This document shows, piece after piece, positions 46,565 to 57,808 of a DNA stretch of 64,000 bases. Every line of letters begins with the position of its first letter. Position 1 is the first letter of the stretch. Below the pieces are notes generated by a model. The model was not told the DNA's origin and did no database searches. It saw nothing but the letters and a program-made list of their open reading frames with translations. The translations under genes and the position numbers were made by a program. Source of the DNA: Poa pratensis (Eukaryota > Streptophyta > Magnoliopsida > Poales > Poaceae); contig CAMZMU010000062.1 of NCBI GenBank assembly GCA_947311845.1, positions 49,772,592 through 49,836,591 of the forward strand. Reading direction: 5' to 3'.

Positions 46565-48178
46565 GTTCAAAGGACCAAGGGATCCTCATCCAACCCTCAC
46601 AAGGTTTCAAGAAGAGGCCGTGCTAATAACAAGGACTATCTAGAGTATGATGAATCAACGGGACGTTATGTTCAGCGAGGTGTCATTGCTTAGAACAAGA
46701 GAACAACTGTTGATAGAGAAAGGGCAGATGCTCAGCGTTTGGAGTGGGAATTGGCTCAAAAGGCACGTTATGACAATATAACCACTCTGACGGACTTGAA
46801 CAAGAGTGAGTTTCGTATCATGAGGGAGCATCCCTTTTACACTATGGTGAGAAGCTCCAAGGATCCTCGTTTTTGGAGGAAAGAACAAGAGCTCATTTTT
46901 AAGGAAATCTATGCCAACCTATCCAAGACCAATGCAGTGTGTGAGCACAAGGTGTTCAATCTTGAAGCTTTCAACTAGATGCCCTATTTCCAAGAGGCCG
47001 TGTGGATTGCTAGGAAGATTGGACTTGAGAAGCTCATCTCCTTCACCCAACAAGATTATGACATTGAGCTAATTCACCAATTTTTTGCTACCCTTGTGCT
47101 TGGCAATGATGAGAATGTCACCATGACTTGGATGACCAGCACAAATAGATATGAATCCAACTTTCTGAAGTTTGGTGAGTTTTTGGGGTATCCATTCCTT
47201 GGTGCCTCACAACCGGTTGGAAAAAGGATGCAGCATGAAGGAGTATCTTATGACAAGGCTCGCTTAGCCCCTCTTTACTCCAAGAAGAAGGATGTGGGCA
47301 CAAATCACAACCTCTATCAAACCTTCAACATCTTCCTCCGCATGGTTCGTTTTAACCTTTGTACTCAAGCCGGAAATGTGGATGCTATTCGTGGAGGTCT
47401 CGTCAACCTTCTCTACCATGCTTATGAAGTTCAATGCGCGGGACCGGAGTGCCAAGGTAAAGAGATTGACGTCATGGATTTCATCAAGTGTGAGATTCAT
47501 TGGGCTATGTGTGAGCACAAGAACCCCGTTTATGCACCTTATGTGATGAAGCTCATTATAGATACTCTTCAGCAACAGAACGTGTCTAGCCTCAACCCCG
47601 CAACCTTTACCAAACATCCCAACGGCACCCTTCAACAACTCAACAAGCACAAGCCTTCCACCTCTCGTGCTCCTTTCCAATCCTCAAGTGATGAAGAGGA
47701 AGAGTTTGAGGCCCCAATGCCTACAAGGAGGAGTAAGAATGTCGATCCCCCCTCACGGGGTAAGGGTAAGCAAGCGGTGAACAAGGAAGTGAAGAAGCTC
47801 TCATGGTGGAAAAGAACCATGCTTTGCATGCAAATTGCTATTCATAAGGAAAATCATGAGGCCTATGTAGACAGAAAAACAATCCTTGATAACCAATGCA
47901 AGCTCTTTTCAAGAATGGAGAAGCTTGACCCTACTCATCCTCCTCGCATGCAAGGAGACCCTCCTTCCTCAAGTGATGAGTCAACCATCCCCTACGACAA
48001 ATGGAACTCGGATATGTTCCCTTGGGCTGATTTTGAAGATGTGACCTCTATGCCTTCTTCTTCTCGCAACACCGGCAAGGCTCCTATGGTTGAAAGTGGT
48101 GAAGAAGAAGAATCGGTGAGGATGGTGATGAGGAAGATGAAGATGAAGAATCCGGGTGATCTTCTTGGGTTCGCATAG
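46565..48178 (+). pseudogene. Third (env-like) ORF of the copia element, two nonsense codons
   Basis: A single frame runs about 538 codons with only two stops, TAG at 46691 and TAG at 46976. The longest open part (46979-48178) is 399 codons. It matches the 'putative plant transposon protein' domain found after pol in SIRE/Maximus elements (phrases LISFTQQDYDIELIHQFFAT and MTWMTSTNRY). A Ser/Glu-rich, charged C-terminus follows. No signal peptide or convincing membrane span is seen, so the label env-like rests on position only and the function is unknown. There is no ATG at the 5' end; a splice-acceptor-like TTTTATTCACAG/G precedes it at 46562. Confidence 0.8.
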
Positions 48179-48686
48179 CATTGCTCTTTTCCCTTTTTGG
48201 CGTTTCGATGCCAAAGGGGGAGAAGTAGTTCTATTAGGTTTCTCCGTGGGATTTGCATGGGTCGGACACAAGCATGTGCTTTTATCATTCCTTTGGAGCT
48301 TGTGTCCATTTATCTTGTTTGAACTTATTTGCTTTACTTGTTCGTGTGAAACTATGTTGTTTAATTATGGTGTAAGACATTTGGATTTCGGTTTTATCCA
48401 TAGTTGAGACTACATTTATATGTCCATTGATATTATCTCTACACCCGTATGCACAAGGTATGATTTATATGCAATTATCTCAACTTGTACCTTGGTATGT
48501 CTTACATTTGCAAGTTTATTGTGTTTCCTCTTGTCTATTGTGGAGTTGCTCTAAAACCTATGTATGTGCATTTGTATTCCAATGCAAATTAGTTATATGC
48601 ACGGGGGAGAATCTCTTGTTGTCTTTGGAAACTTGTTCATAATTGTTGGAACTTTATTGCAAATCCTAGTGTTGTCATCTAACACC

Positions 48687-48699
48687 AAAAAGGGGGAGA
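48687..48699 (+). other. Polypurine tract of the copia element
   Basis: AAAAAGGGGGAGA, one base before the 3' LTR, is the usual primer for plus-strand synthesis in copia elements. Confidence 0.85.
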
Positions 48700-48700
48700 T

Positions 48701-49889
48701 TGAAAGAACATTTTCTATATCCCTTGTTGGTTTCGTGTGTTAGGCAACAACACTAGTGACACTCTAATTTGTTGCTAAGTGATGCAGGAGTTAAAATAGA
48801 TATTTACATATGCATCGAATCGCCTAAGAGAAAAGAAAGAGAAGGAACTGCTGTTGAATATCCCAGGCCGGAGTCTCCGGTCTCAGGGGATTTGTTGTGA
48901 GCCGCGTTGTGGTGGCAACCACGGTACTCACTCCTGAGTCTTACCGGAGAGTTGGCGGAGTCTTGTCTTCGGCCGGAGTCTCCGGACTCAGGGGACCAAA
49001 GATTCTGATCCTTGCCCAAAGTCTCCGGACCATCGAGAAGAAGCAGCAAGTGGTGGCAGCCACTGCCTCCAGTCCGGAGAGTTACCGGAGTGTTGCCGGA
49101 GTCTCCGGTGCAGACCGGAGTCTCCGGTCACTTAGACCAGAGTCTCCGGTGTGAAGAGAGAAGCAACAGCTACATTTTCTGGGAGGGGTATAAATACCCC
49201 TCCACCTACCTCCAACCAAGTAGCTCACCCAGCATTGAAGAACACCATTATTGCAAGCTCAAGAATCACTAGATCTCCCAATCCCTCCACCCAAACTCGT
49301 TGATCTTTGGAGGACTGAAGGAGAAGCCCCGGATCTACAACTTCACCGAAGCGTTCTTCATTTCTCCCTCATTCACTTGAGAAATTCGAGCCTAGGGTTT
49401 CCACTAGGAAAACCTATGCATCTTGTTGTACTTACTTGCTTGCTACTTTTATGTAGCAGATTCGTGGTGCTTGGGAGCTCCCAATCCTTTTGTGGGTTGT
49501 GCCTCAAGTGTGTTGTAAGGGCTCCGGGTTTCACCTTGAAGGATTCTGATAGTGGAAGGTGAACCGAGCTTTTGGGCTAGGTTCATCGGAGAATAGGGTG
49601 AGGCCATTTGTGGCGCTTGAGTTTGAAACTCACACCCCTCCAACAAGACGTACTCCCCTAAAAAGTAGGAACTCGGGAATACATCCTTGTCTCCGCGTGC
49701 TTCCCGTTCGGTTACTCCTTTCTCTCTAGTTGTTACTTGTATCTTATCTTGTTTAGATTTAACTTGTCATATAGGTAAATACACCGTAATTGCATATCTA
49801 GAGAATTTACCTTTGTGTCAAACCTTAATCGAAAAAGAATTAAAATTTGGACTAGCACCTATTCACCCCCTGACCATACGATCCTTTCA
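48701..49889 (+). repeat. 3' LTR of the copia element (1189 bp)
   Basis: It starts TGAAAGAACATTTTCTATAT and ends GATCCTTTCA, aligning along its length with the two parts of the 5' LTR with scattered changes. Exact CCGGAGTCTCCGG motifs lie at 48868, 48973, 49096 and 49115. Compared with the 5' LTR it lacks a short C-rich segment just before its end. Confidence 0.93.
49191..49198 (+). promoter_or_regulatory. TATA box of the 3' LTR
   Basis: TATAAATA within GAGGGGTATAAATACCCCTC, a near-perfect inverted repeat around the TATA box. It points toward the homoserine kinase gene 1.5 kb downstream, so read-out transcription is possible. Confidence 0.65.
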
Positions 49890-50727
49890 AAAGTATTTAG
49901 AAAAATGATGTCTTCTGAAAAGATTTGACATTTAAGCAAACACGGAAAATTATCAAGCTGTAACCAACTACTTGAGAAAATAAATATGCGACAAATCAGT
50001 TTGGAGTCTCCCATGGGCATAGTAACCATATTGTCTTAAACATGCCAGAAACTCAATTTGCATGGTAGAATTTAGGCACTACAAATGATGCTAGAGTTCC
50101 AGGTTTACATAGGAAATGCTCGACATCAATTTCTCAACTGCATGTTTAGAGCTCAAAAGGCCAAAAATAGAGTTGTTAGCATAAAACCACCACTCTGTTG
50201 CTCAAAGTGCGAAAAACGCCACTTTACGTTGTGGGACAAAATCCCATCACATTTTTGGTCTTTTTTGCAAAAGCGCTAAAAACGAATTAAACATGAATTG
50301 ACACAGAAACTGAAAATGGGACCCGTCCGTCGGGATGACGTGGCACAACAAAAAGAAATGTTGTGTGAGGATCGATTCCACCGTTGCGTTTGTTTCGACA
50401 GATCAGAAATGACAGAATCGATTCCAGATGAGGATCGAGGGCACGCACAGTCGCAGTTGAGGCTGGCGCACGTCCGGCTGCACGCCGGAGCCGAGGACGA
50501 CGACGGGGCGCGAGGCGGCGTCACCATCGCCATCGCCATCGCCATCGCGGTCGGTGGTGGAGATCGTTGCAGTGTCCTGGGTAGCCTTAGCCTTTGCCTG
50601 TGGTGGGCCATACCTGTCAGTCTCGGTACGCACGTTGCCTTCCCGACCCCAACCCGTCCCGTGCGCAGTCGCAAAGGTCAAAATCTTTTTCACAAACCCA
50701 ACCCACCCTCTCACTCAGAAAACCCCA
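49890..50727. other. Promoter region of the homoserine kinase gene, cut by the copia insertion
   Basis: About 840 bases remain between the 3' LTR and the kinase ATG. 50450-50550 is GC-rich with a (ATCGCC)n-like run (50524-50548). A long plus frame that enters the kinase frame from here is read-through, not a real N-terminus. Confidence 0.55.
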
Positions 50728-51860
50728 ATGGCGGCGGCGACGGCGGCATCTCCGGCAACCGCGCCCTCCTCCTTCCCCTCCACCACCCGCAAGTCCACCC
50801 TCCGCGTCTCCAGGAAGTTCAAGCTCTCCCCCGCCGCCTCTCTCTCCTCCGACCCGTCCCCGACGTTCCAGTCCGTCACGGCGTTGCGCCGGCCACGGTG
50901 GCCAACCTGGGCCCGGGCTTCGACTTCCTCGGCTGCGCGGTCGCCGACGCCTCCCTCTCCCTCGGCGACACCGTCACCGCCACCCTCGACCCCTCCTTGC
51001 CCCCGGGCACCGTCGCCATCTCCGCCATCACCTCCCCCGCCCGCCCCCACCTCGCCGACCGCCTCTCCCGCGACCCGCTCCGCAACTGCGCGGGCATCGC
51101 CGCCGCCGCCGCGCTCCAGGCCCTCGGCGTCCGCTCCCACGGCGTCTCCCTCGCGCTCGCCAAGGGCCTGCCCCTTGGCTCCGGCCTCGGCTCCTCCGCC
51201 GCCTCCGCCGCAGCCGCCGCCAAGGCCGTCGGTGAGCTCTTCGGCTCCCTGCTCACACCCCACGACCTCGTCCTCGCGGGCCTCGAGTCCGAGAAGGCCG
51301 TCAGCGGCTTCCACGCCGACAACATCGCCCCCGCCATCCACGGCGGCTTCGTCCTCGTCGAAAGCTACGAGCCCTTGACACTCAGGAAGATCCTCTGCCC
51401 GCCGGCCCTCCGCCTCTACTTCGTTCTCGTCACGCCGGACTTCGAGGCGCCCACCGCCAAGATGCGGGCTGCTCTGCCCAAGCAAGTCGACATCAGAGAC
51501 CACGTCCGCAACTCTAGCCAGGCCGCGGCGCTCGTGGCCGCCGTGTATCGGGGTGATGCTGCCGGCATAGGCTCCGCCATGTCGTCCGACGGCATCATCG
51601 AGCCCACCAGGGCGCCCCTCATACCAGGTATGGTCGCGGTCAAGGCTGCCGCTCTAGAGGCCGGGGCGCTGGGATGCACCATCAGCGGTGCTGGCCCGAC
51701 CGCCGTGGCTGTCATCGAGGGAGAGGAGAAGGGGGAGGAGATCGCCCAGAGGATGGTGGAGGCATTCTGGTCAGCGGGGAAGCTGAAAGCCACGGCCACC
51801 ATTGCCCAGCTCGATAGAGCTGGTGCCAGGGTGATCTCTACGTCTAAATTGTTGGAGTAG
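50728..51860 (+). CDS. HSK: Homoserine kinase, plastid, with a one-base frameshift in this sequence
   Basis: A single GC-rich exon. The start MAAATAASPATAPSSFPS opens a typical chloroplast transit peptide; this frame runs to 50883. From 50886 the next frame carries the enzyme: APATVANLGPGFDFLG, the GHMP kinase ATP loop PLGSGLGSSAA, then GCTISGAGPTAVAV near the end. Codon alignment with the family (usually ...VTAFAPATVANLG) shows one base missing at about 50884. With it, the protein would be about 377 residues, the normal size. Homoserine kinase makes O-phosphohomoserine for threonine and methionine in plastids. The rest is perfectly open, so either a recent loss or a sequence error is likely. 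The copia LTR lies 840 bases upstream. Confidence 0.9.
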
Positions 51861-52162
51861 AAAGGTACATTGCTTCTTTGTCTCTTTGTATGTGTATAGC
51901 CTATTATTACTCGGTTCTTGGTTGTAGAAGCCTACTAGGTTGTCGAATTCTGAGTAAGAATGAGTAGTGTCTAGAGATCGATCTAATGTGAAATGGTAGA
52001 TAATTTTGTTCTGTCTGAGATTAAACGGCATAAATTCTTGGACAACAGCTTGAGAGCAACATGGTGGTGCAACTTGTGCTGGATTGCAACATGTATCACT
52101 CCCTGTGTTTGAAAGATTGCTTTTTTCAGTTTGTTGTCCATGGATAGTTCAACTTTTTATGA
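51861..52162. other. HSK 3' UTR and flank
   Basis: Likely 3' UTR of the kinase gene; nothing else seen. Confidence 0.5.
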
Positions 52163-53830
52163 ATACTAGTACACGTGCACGTGCAACGCACGTCTCTCTA
52201 CAATGACTTCACAATATTTAGTTCATGATCAAATTCTTATCATGTGTAGACATATTGTCGACGACATTCTTTTAGACAGGCGAGTACCTTATCGTGTCAC
52301 AGCGCAGGTGATGTGCAGGCATCTCGGCTTTTGGGATGAAATTCTCAATGCGTGATCCCTTCTTAAAAGCTTTTGTCTAGGAATTGTGTACTCTTTGTTT
52401 TTGGTCAAACGTCTACAAACTACATGGAACACTTATTTGAACACACTGTATTCGGCATTGGTAAGCTAGAATTTCAGTTGAACAAACAAATACAAAGATT
52501 CTATTTCGACTGTTCCAAAGTTGTAGGACGACAAAAGTGGGTGAGCAGTGTATCCTCGTTGAGGCCAGTGGTTCCTGTTATTGGCAGCTCCATGTTCCCC
52601 AACGAAATATCCACATCGATATTGTCCGTACTGTACCAAAGGGCTCTGCCTGTAACCACGTCCCCAATATTTCTCTGTTATCCAGGTGAAGAACTTGAGT
52701 CAATGTCGTTTGTCATATGAAAATATCAGCATGAACACAACCTCTCACAATCAGCATCAGAGCATACACGCACCAAGTTAGCTGGACACACAAATCACAG
52801 TAATCAGCAGCTGGTAGAATCTCGAAGCACGGACACAAAGCAGAACAGCTAGAACAATGTACTAATCAGCAGCAGCAGCAGAGTGCGCAAACAGCGGTCA
52901 GCTCGCGCTCTCCGTCTCTCAAACTCTCAATCCTCAATTTCTCTATCTGTCTCCACCAGCCCAACCTCCCTTCTCCTCAGCCAGTGCCGAGCCAGTCATC
53001 CCCTTCCGCAACCCAACACTGCTCCTCCTCCCTTCCTCACCTTCCGTCCATCTGCCCCTCTCTCTTGCCGGCGCTTGCGAGGATCTGGTGGATGGGGGCG
53101 AATCGCGGAGGAACGACCCCTCTGCCTCCCTGTTACGGCCGCGAGGGCCGCCGGAGCTGCCGCTCGATTCGCTCGATGACGAGCTCCTCTTCCTTGTACT
53201 GCAGCGGAACGGAGCTCAGCTCGCCTGCAGATGCAGGGGTCGGTAGTCTCGTGGACTGCCGGGCGGCGCAGTGGACTCCCGTGACGAGGTGAAGGAGGAA
53301 GCAGAGGTGGCAGAGCATGAGCCACGGATTTTCTTTGTCGAGCTTGTCCAACGACAGGCTCTCGCGGCGGCCGGAGGAGGCGCACGGCGGCGAGCCAAAG
53401 CAGAAGGAGAGGGATAGGAAGAAGGTTGCACGAGCACCAAAAGCTCACCAGGAGCAAGGAGGAGCGGTTGGATAAGCGAGGTGAGGCCGGGAGCGAGGTA
53501 ATCGACAGCGGCCAGAGTTGGGGAGGAAGCGGACGGCAGTTCGATTGACGGTTTCCAGCAAGCTCGGCTACTCCAGGATGACGCGGAGCTCCTGAGCTTC
53601 TCATCGCGGCACGAGGCGGACGGAACCGACGGCGAACGGCGCAGGATAGAGGAGCTGGCCGGCGGGGGCGCGCGGCGGCGGGGACTCAGGTAAAAACAAA
53701 AATAACGTTTTGTCCTAGGATGTGTTGAGTTTGCTCAACACTGACCGATCAATCTGATTCGTTGATCAAAAATCGGACGCGTGAGATTTAATGTATCCGA
53801 TCATGTTTGCTCTTTTAATAGTAGTATAGA
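52163..53830. mobile_element. Possible transposon with GC-rich captured sequence
   Basis: The left side has CTAGTACACGTGCACGTGCA followed by ACGCACG. The right side ends in TTTTAATAGTAGTATAGATA. Both phrases resemble ends of a common grass repeat, but no inverted repeat or target duplication was proven. The interior at 52880-53690 is GC-rich and coding-like. One plus frame near 53080-53230 has PPELPLDSLDDELLFLVLQR, which faintly resembles the start of an F-box. No complete gene can be drawn. Confidence 0.3.
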
Positions 53831-54666
53831 TAAATGTGCAGACTTTGTGGCTTTTCTTTTATTTATCTTAGTAACCATTTAGATCGATTTGTCGGTTATA
53901 TCTGAGGTTGTCTGTACACAGAGGCACTAATTTAGGATTTTGGATGATATAAACCAGCACAAATTTTCGGTAAACAACTGGGAATATGTAGCTCATGTAT
54001 CAACTGTACTATTGAGCTAGATTTACATGTTTATATTTCTAAGGCGCTAGTGTTAACTTGTTTACGGCTGTGTAGAGACCACATTTTCCCTTTTATTTTC
54101 ATCTATCAAATGGTGATTTGGATGTGAATCTATCAGCCAACTGAAGCTTAAGCTTTTATCCGTCTTCGTACTGCGTTCACACCCAGGACACACTGAGGAT
54201 GTAAGGGTGTGTTTGGTAGCCTGGGTCACCCCAACATGGGTTTCTCAACTAGGCCAAGCTGACCTCATAAATGTTGGGTTGAGATATTATTGTGTGTTTG
54301 GTGGATTGTATCTCTTGACACGGGCTGGGGTGAGATGTTGTTTGGTGGCTTGTATACGCTCACCGCCGGTGATACAGACGTTTTCTAATGTTAGGCTAAA
54401 CTTTCCCTAGCTGTGAATTTCTTTTGCTTATAATGAACCAAAATAGTTAAGAAATATGGTATGTTATGGGCTTTTGGCCTTTCAACTTTCGAGGTATATT
54501 TTAAGATATTGCATTCTGAGTTATTTTGTGGACAGCTGACTATTCATCCTGTCTGTTGTCCATCATTACATGATTATGATAGCTCCCTTATGGAAATTCA
54601 TAGAACACGCTAAGTAACGAAGCTGCTGCATAACAGCATAACGCGACTTGATGCCACTTCTTTTTG

Positions 54667-54667
<1 letters not shown>
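53831..54667. other. No gene seen
   Basis: AT-rich. 54205-54340 has repeated phrases like GTGTTTGGT(A/G)G(C/A)(C/T)TG, common at the ends of grass MITEs, but no matching partner was found. Confidence 0.4.

Positions 54668-54720
<53 letters not shown>
54668..54720 (+). repeat. (CT)26 microsatellite
   Basis: An uninterrupted CT run of about 53 bases, likely polymorphic between lines. Confidence 0.95.
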
Positions 54721-54723
<3 letters not shown>

Positions 54724-55462
54724 GGGGACATTGTTTCCTATTCAAGGGAAATATCAATGTCATATTTACACCCTGTTTCTTCTTTTGTCTGCAGATTTTG
54801 GTGGTCTGTATTGGCCTGACGGTGTGTACCAGCCCTTCCCTTGCCCGTGTTTTTGGAGTGATCGCAATAAGTTGGCGTGTTGTAGTTGAAGACAGTGCCA
54901 TTAGGTACAATCCTTGATAGAACAATTTTTCGCGCTCGGCTAATAATTTGGTGCCCAATCTTGGGTTGATGTAAATTTTGACTCTTGATGAATAAAATGC
55001 AGTTGATTTGAGGTACATCTTTACCATTATTCTGTGCATTTCTTTTGGGAGTTCTCTAGCAAGTGCCTGAATGTAAGACTAGTGGTTGAAGATGGTTGAG
55101 TTCTGCAGATTGGCAGCTCACTTGATGAATGCTATACTTGTTATAGATATATAACAAGTCAAAAGGGATGAAAGCAGTAACAACATGAGCATGATGGACT
55201 TCCTTATAAGAGTGCACATGTCCAACTCCCTACTTTTTTCTCATAGTTTGAGTTTCTTTTTCAGTCTCCATTTTGTCTCGACAATAGTGTACTGAACCTT
55301 TCTGAACGAACTTCCTCGACCATTTTCAAGATCCAACGGAATCAGAGTATCTAAAACTTCCTTCCTTCCTTTTCTTATGCCTTTCTTTCGAACTATACTT
55401 TACACGAATGGTGAATAACTTGGACAACATAATATATGCAAAGTTGACTGCATCACATTTTC
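54721..55462. other. No gene seen
   Basis: Short frames only; no domain, no repeat ends recognised. Confidence 0.4.
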
Positions 55463-55901
55463 TTAGATTGTTGCACAACACCTGTTTCCAATGTGGGAAC
55501 CTCTTTCAGCTGGAACTGATGGCTCATCTTCAGCCACCCCTTGAGAAGATGCGCTAGGACTCAGCAGCCATTTCCTCTTGGACTGCACTACACTTGGATT
55601 GCTGCACAAAAAAATGCAGTACATGGGATCCTTCCTTGATGGGAACCTCTTACAGGTGAAGAGCCTTTTCAGTCGCATCTTGCACAAATGAGTGTTCAAT
55701 GCTTGCAGACATGTCTTGGTGGGTCGCTCCAGTCGTAGATTTCCTTTTTGATCCAACTAACCTCCCCTCCTCGATTTCCTTTAAAGAAACCTCCACTGTT
55801 TGTTCTATACTTATACAGCAAAGAGCAAACCGGAAATTAACAAAAAGGGTTCCAAACATGCATGGAGAGCAAACGTAGCTACTTATTGCGTGCATGAACA
55901 A
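55463..55901 (-). other. Unrecognised minus-strand coding-like remnant
   Basis: Two overlapping minus frames share a Lys/Arg-Ser pattern (GSKRKSTTGATHQDM and QSKRKWLLSPSASSQG), as if two similar exons were present. No family is recognised and no start or splice chain could be built. It may be the end of a decayed gene. Confidence 0.2.
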
Positions 55902-57808
55902 AGACTCGCATCAAAACCAGCAAACGGCGTCTGAAACGTTAAAGTGGTTTAGCTTGCTCCTGCTCCGAGTGGTTTTCATGTTTGGCGCTTTACTTCCCGG
56001 GAGCCCAGTCCGCTTTGACATATTTAAAGTTTATATCCGACTCAACGACAATTAATATGGATCGGAGGGAGTAACAGTCATTTGTTTTGAAGTTACTTTT
56101 TAAATTTGGACTTCAGTTTTGTGATACTGCAGATTGACTTTGTGTCTGTTTCCTAATTTCGCTATCATCATTTAATAGATGCCAAGCGCGGACTACTTTC
56201 CTTTTACATACTTTCTGAGAACTTCCTTTCATATTTCATTATTTGAAAGACAGAGCGCCCAACCGGACAGTTGCAAGCTTCGGACTGCAAGAAGTACCTA
56301 GAGGTTGAATCATGACAGTAAATAGCACGACAGTTTGGAGGTTCAGAATAACATTTGCTCTACAGTTCAAATAGACAGTTTGGAGGTTGAATCAACTGTA
56401 TCACCCTGGTTCAACACATCAACAGTCTCCCAGGCCAGACAGTAAATAGTACGTCTACATTATGCAGAAGGGCAGGAGGTAACTGGCAAATCCATATATA
56501 TAGGCGTATGGATCGTATTATGAAATGGGTTAGGCAAAGTATCTATCAGATGAGCTGCTCTGGCCTGGCTCCAAATATAATGGGGAAAATGGAATTTCTA
56601 GTCTTGAGTACTGACTGACATATCACATTAGTAATGCATGTCATTGAGCACTGGGTGTAACTCTATACCTATGGCATAACATCATCTTATTCTCGCAGTG
56701 GTATGCTAAGTCAGACTCATAAGCCTATAACTGTTACAAATCATCCGCAATATCCACAACATACTTTCTGACACCACCGATATGCAAATTCCGTCTTTAC
56801 AAGTTAAACTGTTGTTTATTACCTAAGCAAATTTGAGTCTTCAAATGACTATATCACACTAGTCTAGCGCAGTCCAACAGACTCACCAGGTACCTTATCC
56901 GAAGGTACCACTCATCTCATCCCGGATCATGAGATCGATACGTGTTAGTACAGATGTGCTGAACATGTGTCATCTTATAAGAGGTTAATAATTTAAAAAC
57001 CCTCATAAACATGTCTAAGAAAGCAATTCCAATTGCCAGCATGATTACTAACATTACTGCATTATCATCACAGGGGTCCCATTATCATTACAAATATCTA
57101 TTATAAATGTGGCGGAAATATCTTAGATAAAGAACTCTATAGCAGTAACCTATGCTATTGCTGTTATCACACTGGATGAATTAGTCTTTAGCATTGTGAT
57201 GATGAAAATAAGATAAGAGCTCTGGTTTTAAGTTACAAATTACAAGTTAAAACTACTCACAGCAAGCTGGCAATCCAAAATTATTCGGCCTGAAGATGTC
57301 GACAGTTTTTTTCTTTCAAATAAAACAATTGAGCTGTCACAGTAGTCTCTACTCTCAAGGCACTGATTTACGTATCCAACATCCAGTATCCACTACAATT
57401 GGAGAAAGCTTGATGAATAATGCATGAAATCTGGATCAGAGGGGAAATGCCAATTATGATAGCATTACTGACTACCAAAGCCAAAATTATACTACAAATC
57501 AGGGAACCTTGTCCTGAGAGAAAGGGTGTTCTGAAAAGAATTGTTCAAACATGTTCAACTTTCTGTTGTAATCGATATACATTAAATGAAATAAAACGCC
57601 ATATTTACAGTAACATATACACATTAGCAAATTGACGCATAGCCAAACTCGACTTGATAACATCAAACTTGATTTTACATGTGTATTCATAACATAAGCA
57701 GCACAGCGAAACCAATGTTTATGGTCACAGACAGTGTCTTTGCACACAAGTGATGGAATATAAAAAATGCACACAATACAATTGACACTATCATACCAGG
57801 ATGGCTTC
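55902..57808. other. Spacer and BSD-gene 3' flank, no gene seen
   Basis: A lone Stowaway right end (GGATCGGAGGGAGTA) lies at about 56058-56072 without a left partner. The rest is AT-rich with short frames. Confidence 0.45.

Larger units (their letters stand above)
31500..49889 (+). mobile_element. Ty1/copia LTR retrotransposon (SIRE/Maximus type) with three nested insertions
   Basis: Both LTRs begin TGAAAG and end CTTTCA. The 5' LTR is followed by a tRNA-Met-type primer site and the 3' LTR is preceded by a purine tract. Flanking 5-mers AACGT (left) and AAAGT (right) fit a target duplication with one change. The gene order is gag with a zinc knuckle, protease, integrase, RT/RNase H, then an extra long third ORF, which marks the SIRE/Maximus lineage. 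Nested inserts are a hAT (31762-33526), a truncated reverse copia piece (38248-42302) and a CACTA (43762-46079). Stops, frameshifts and loss of most of the RT make the copy non-autonomous. Removing the hAT, the 5' LTR is about 1.21 kb against 1.19 kb for the 3' LTR. Confidence 0.93.

Noticed and set aside
46565..48178. Calling the third copia ORF a true envelope gene
   Set aside because: No signal peptide, no clear membrane span and no fusion segment are visible; position after pol is the only argument.
50715..51503. 262-codon minus-strand frame
   Set aside because: Antisense shadow of homoserine kinase (Gly/Glu/Val-rich, no family).
50298..51860. 520-codon open frame covering homoserine kinase with an upstream extension
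   Set aside because: The extension is promoter/leader sequence read in the enzyme's frame because of the one-base loss. The real start and transit peptide lie in another frame at 50728.
52996..53604. 202-codon minus-strand frame
   Set aside because: GC-rich low-complexity sequence rich in Arg, Pro, Leu; no domain, no promoter or splice support.
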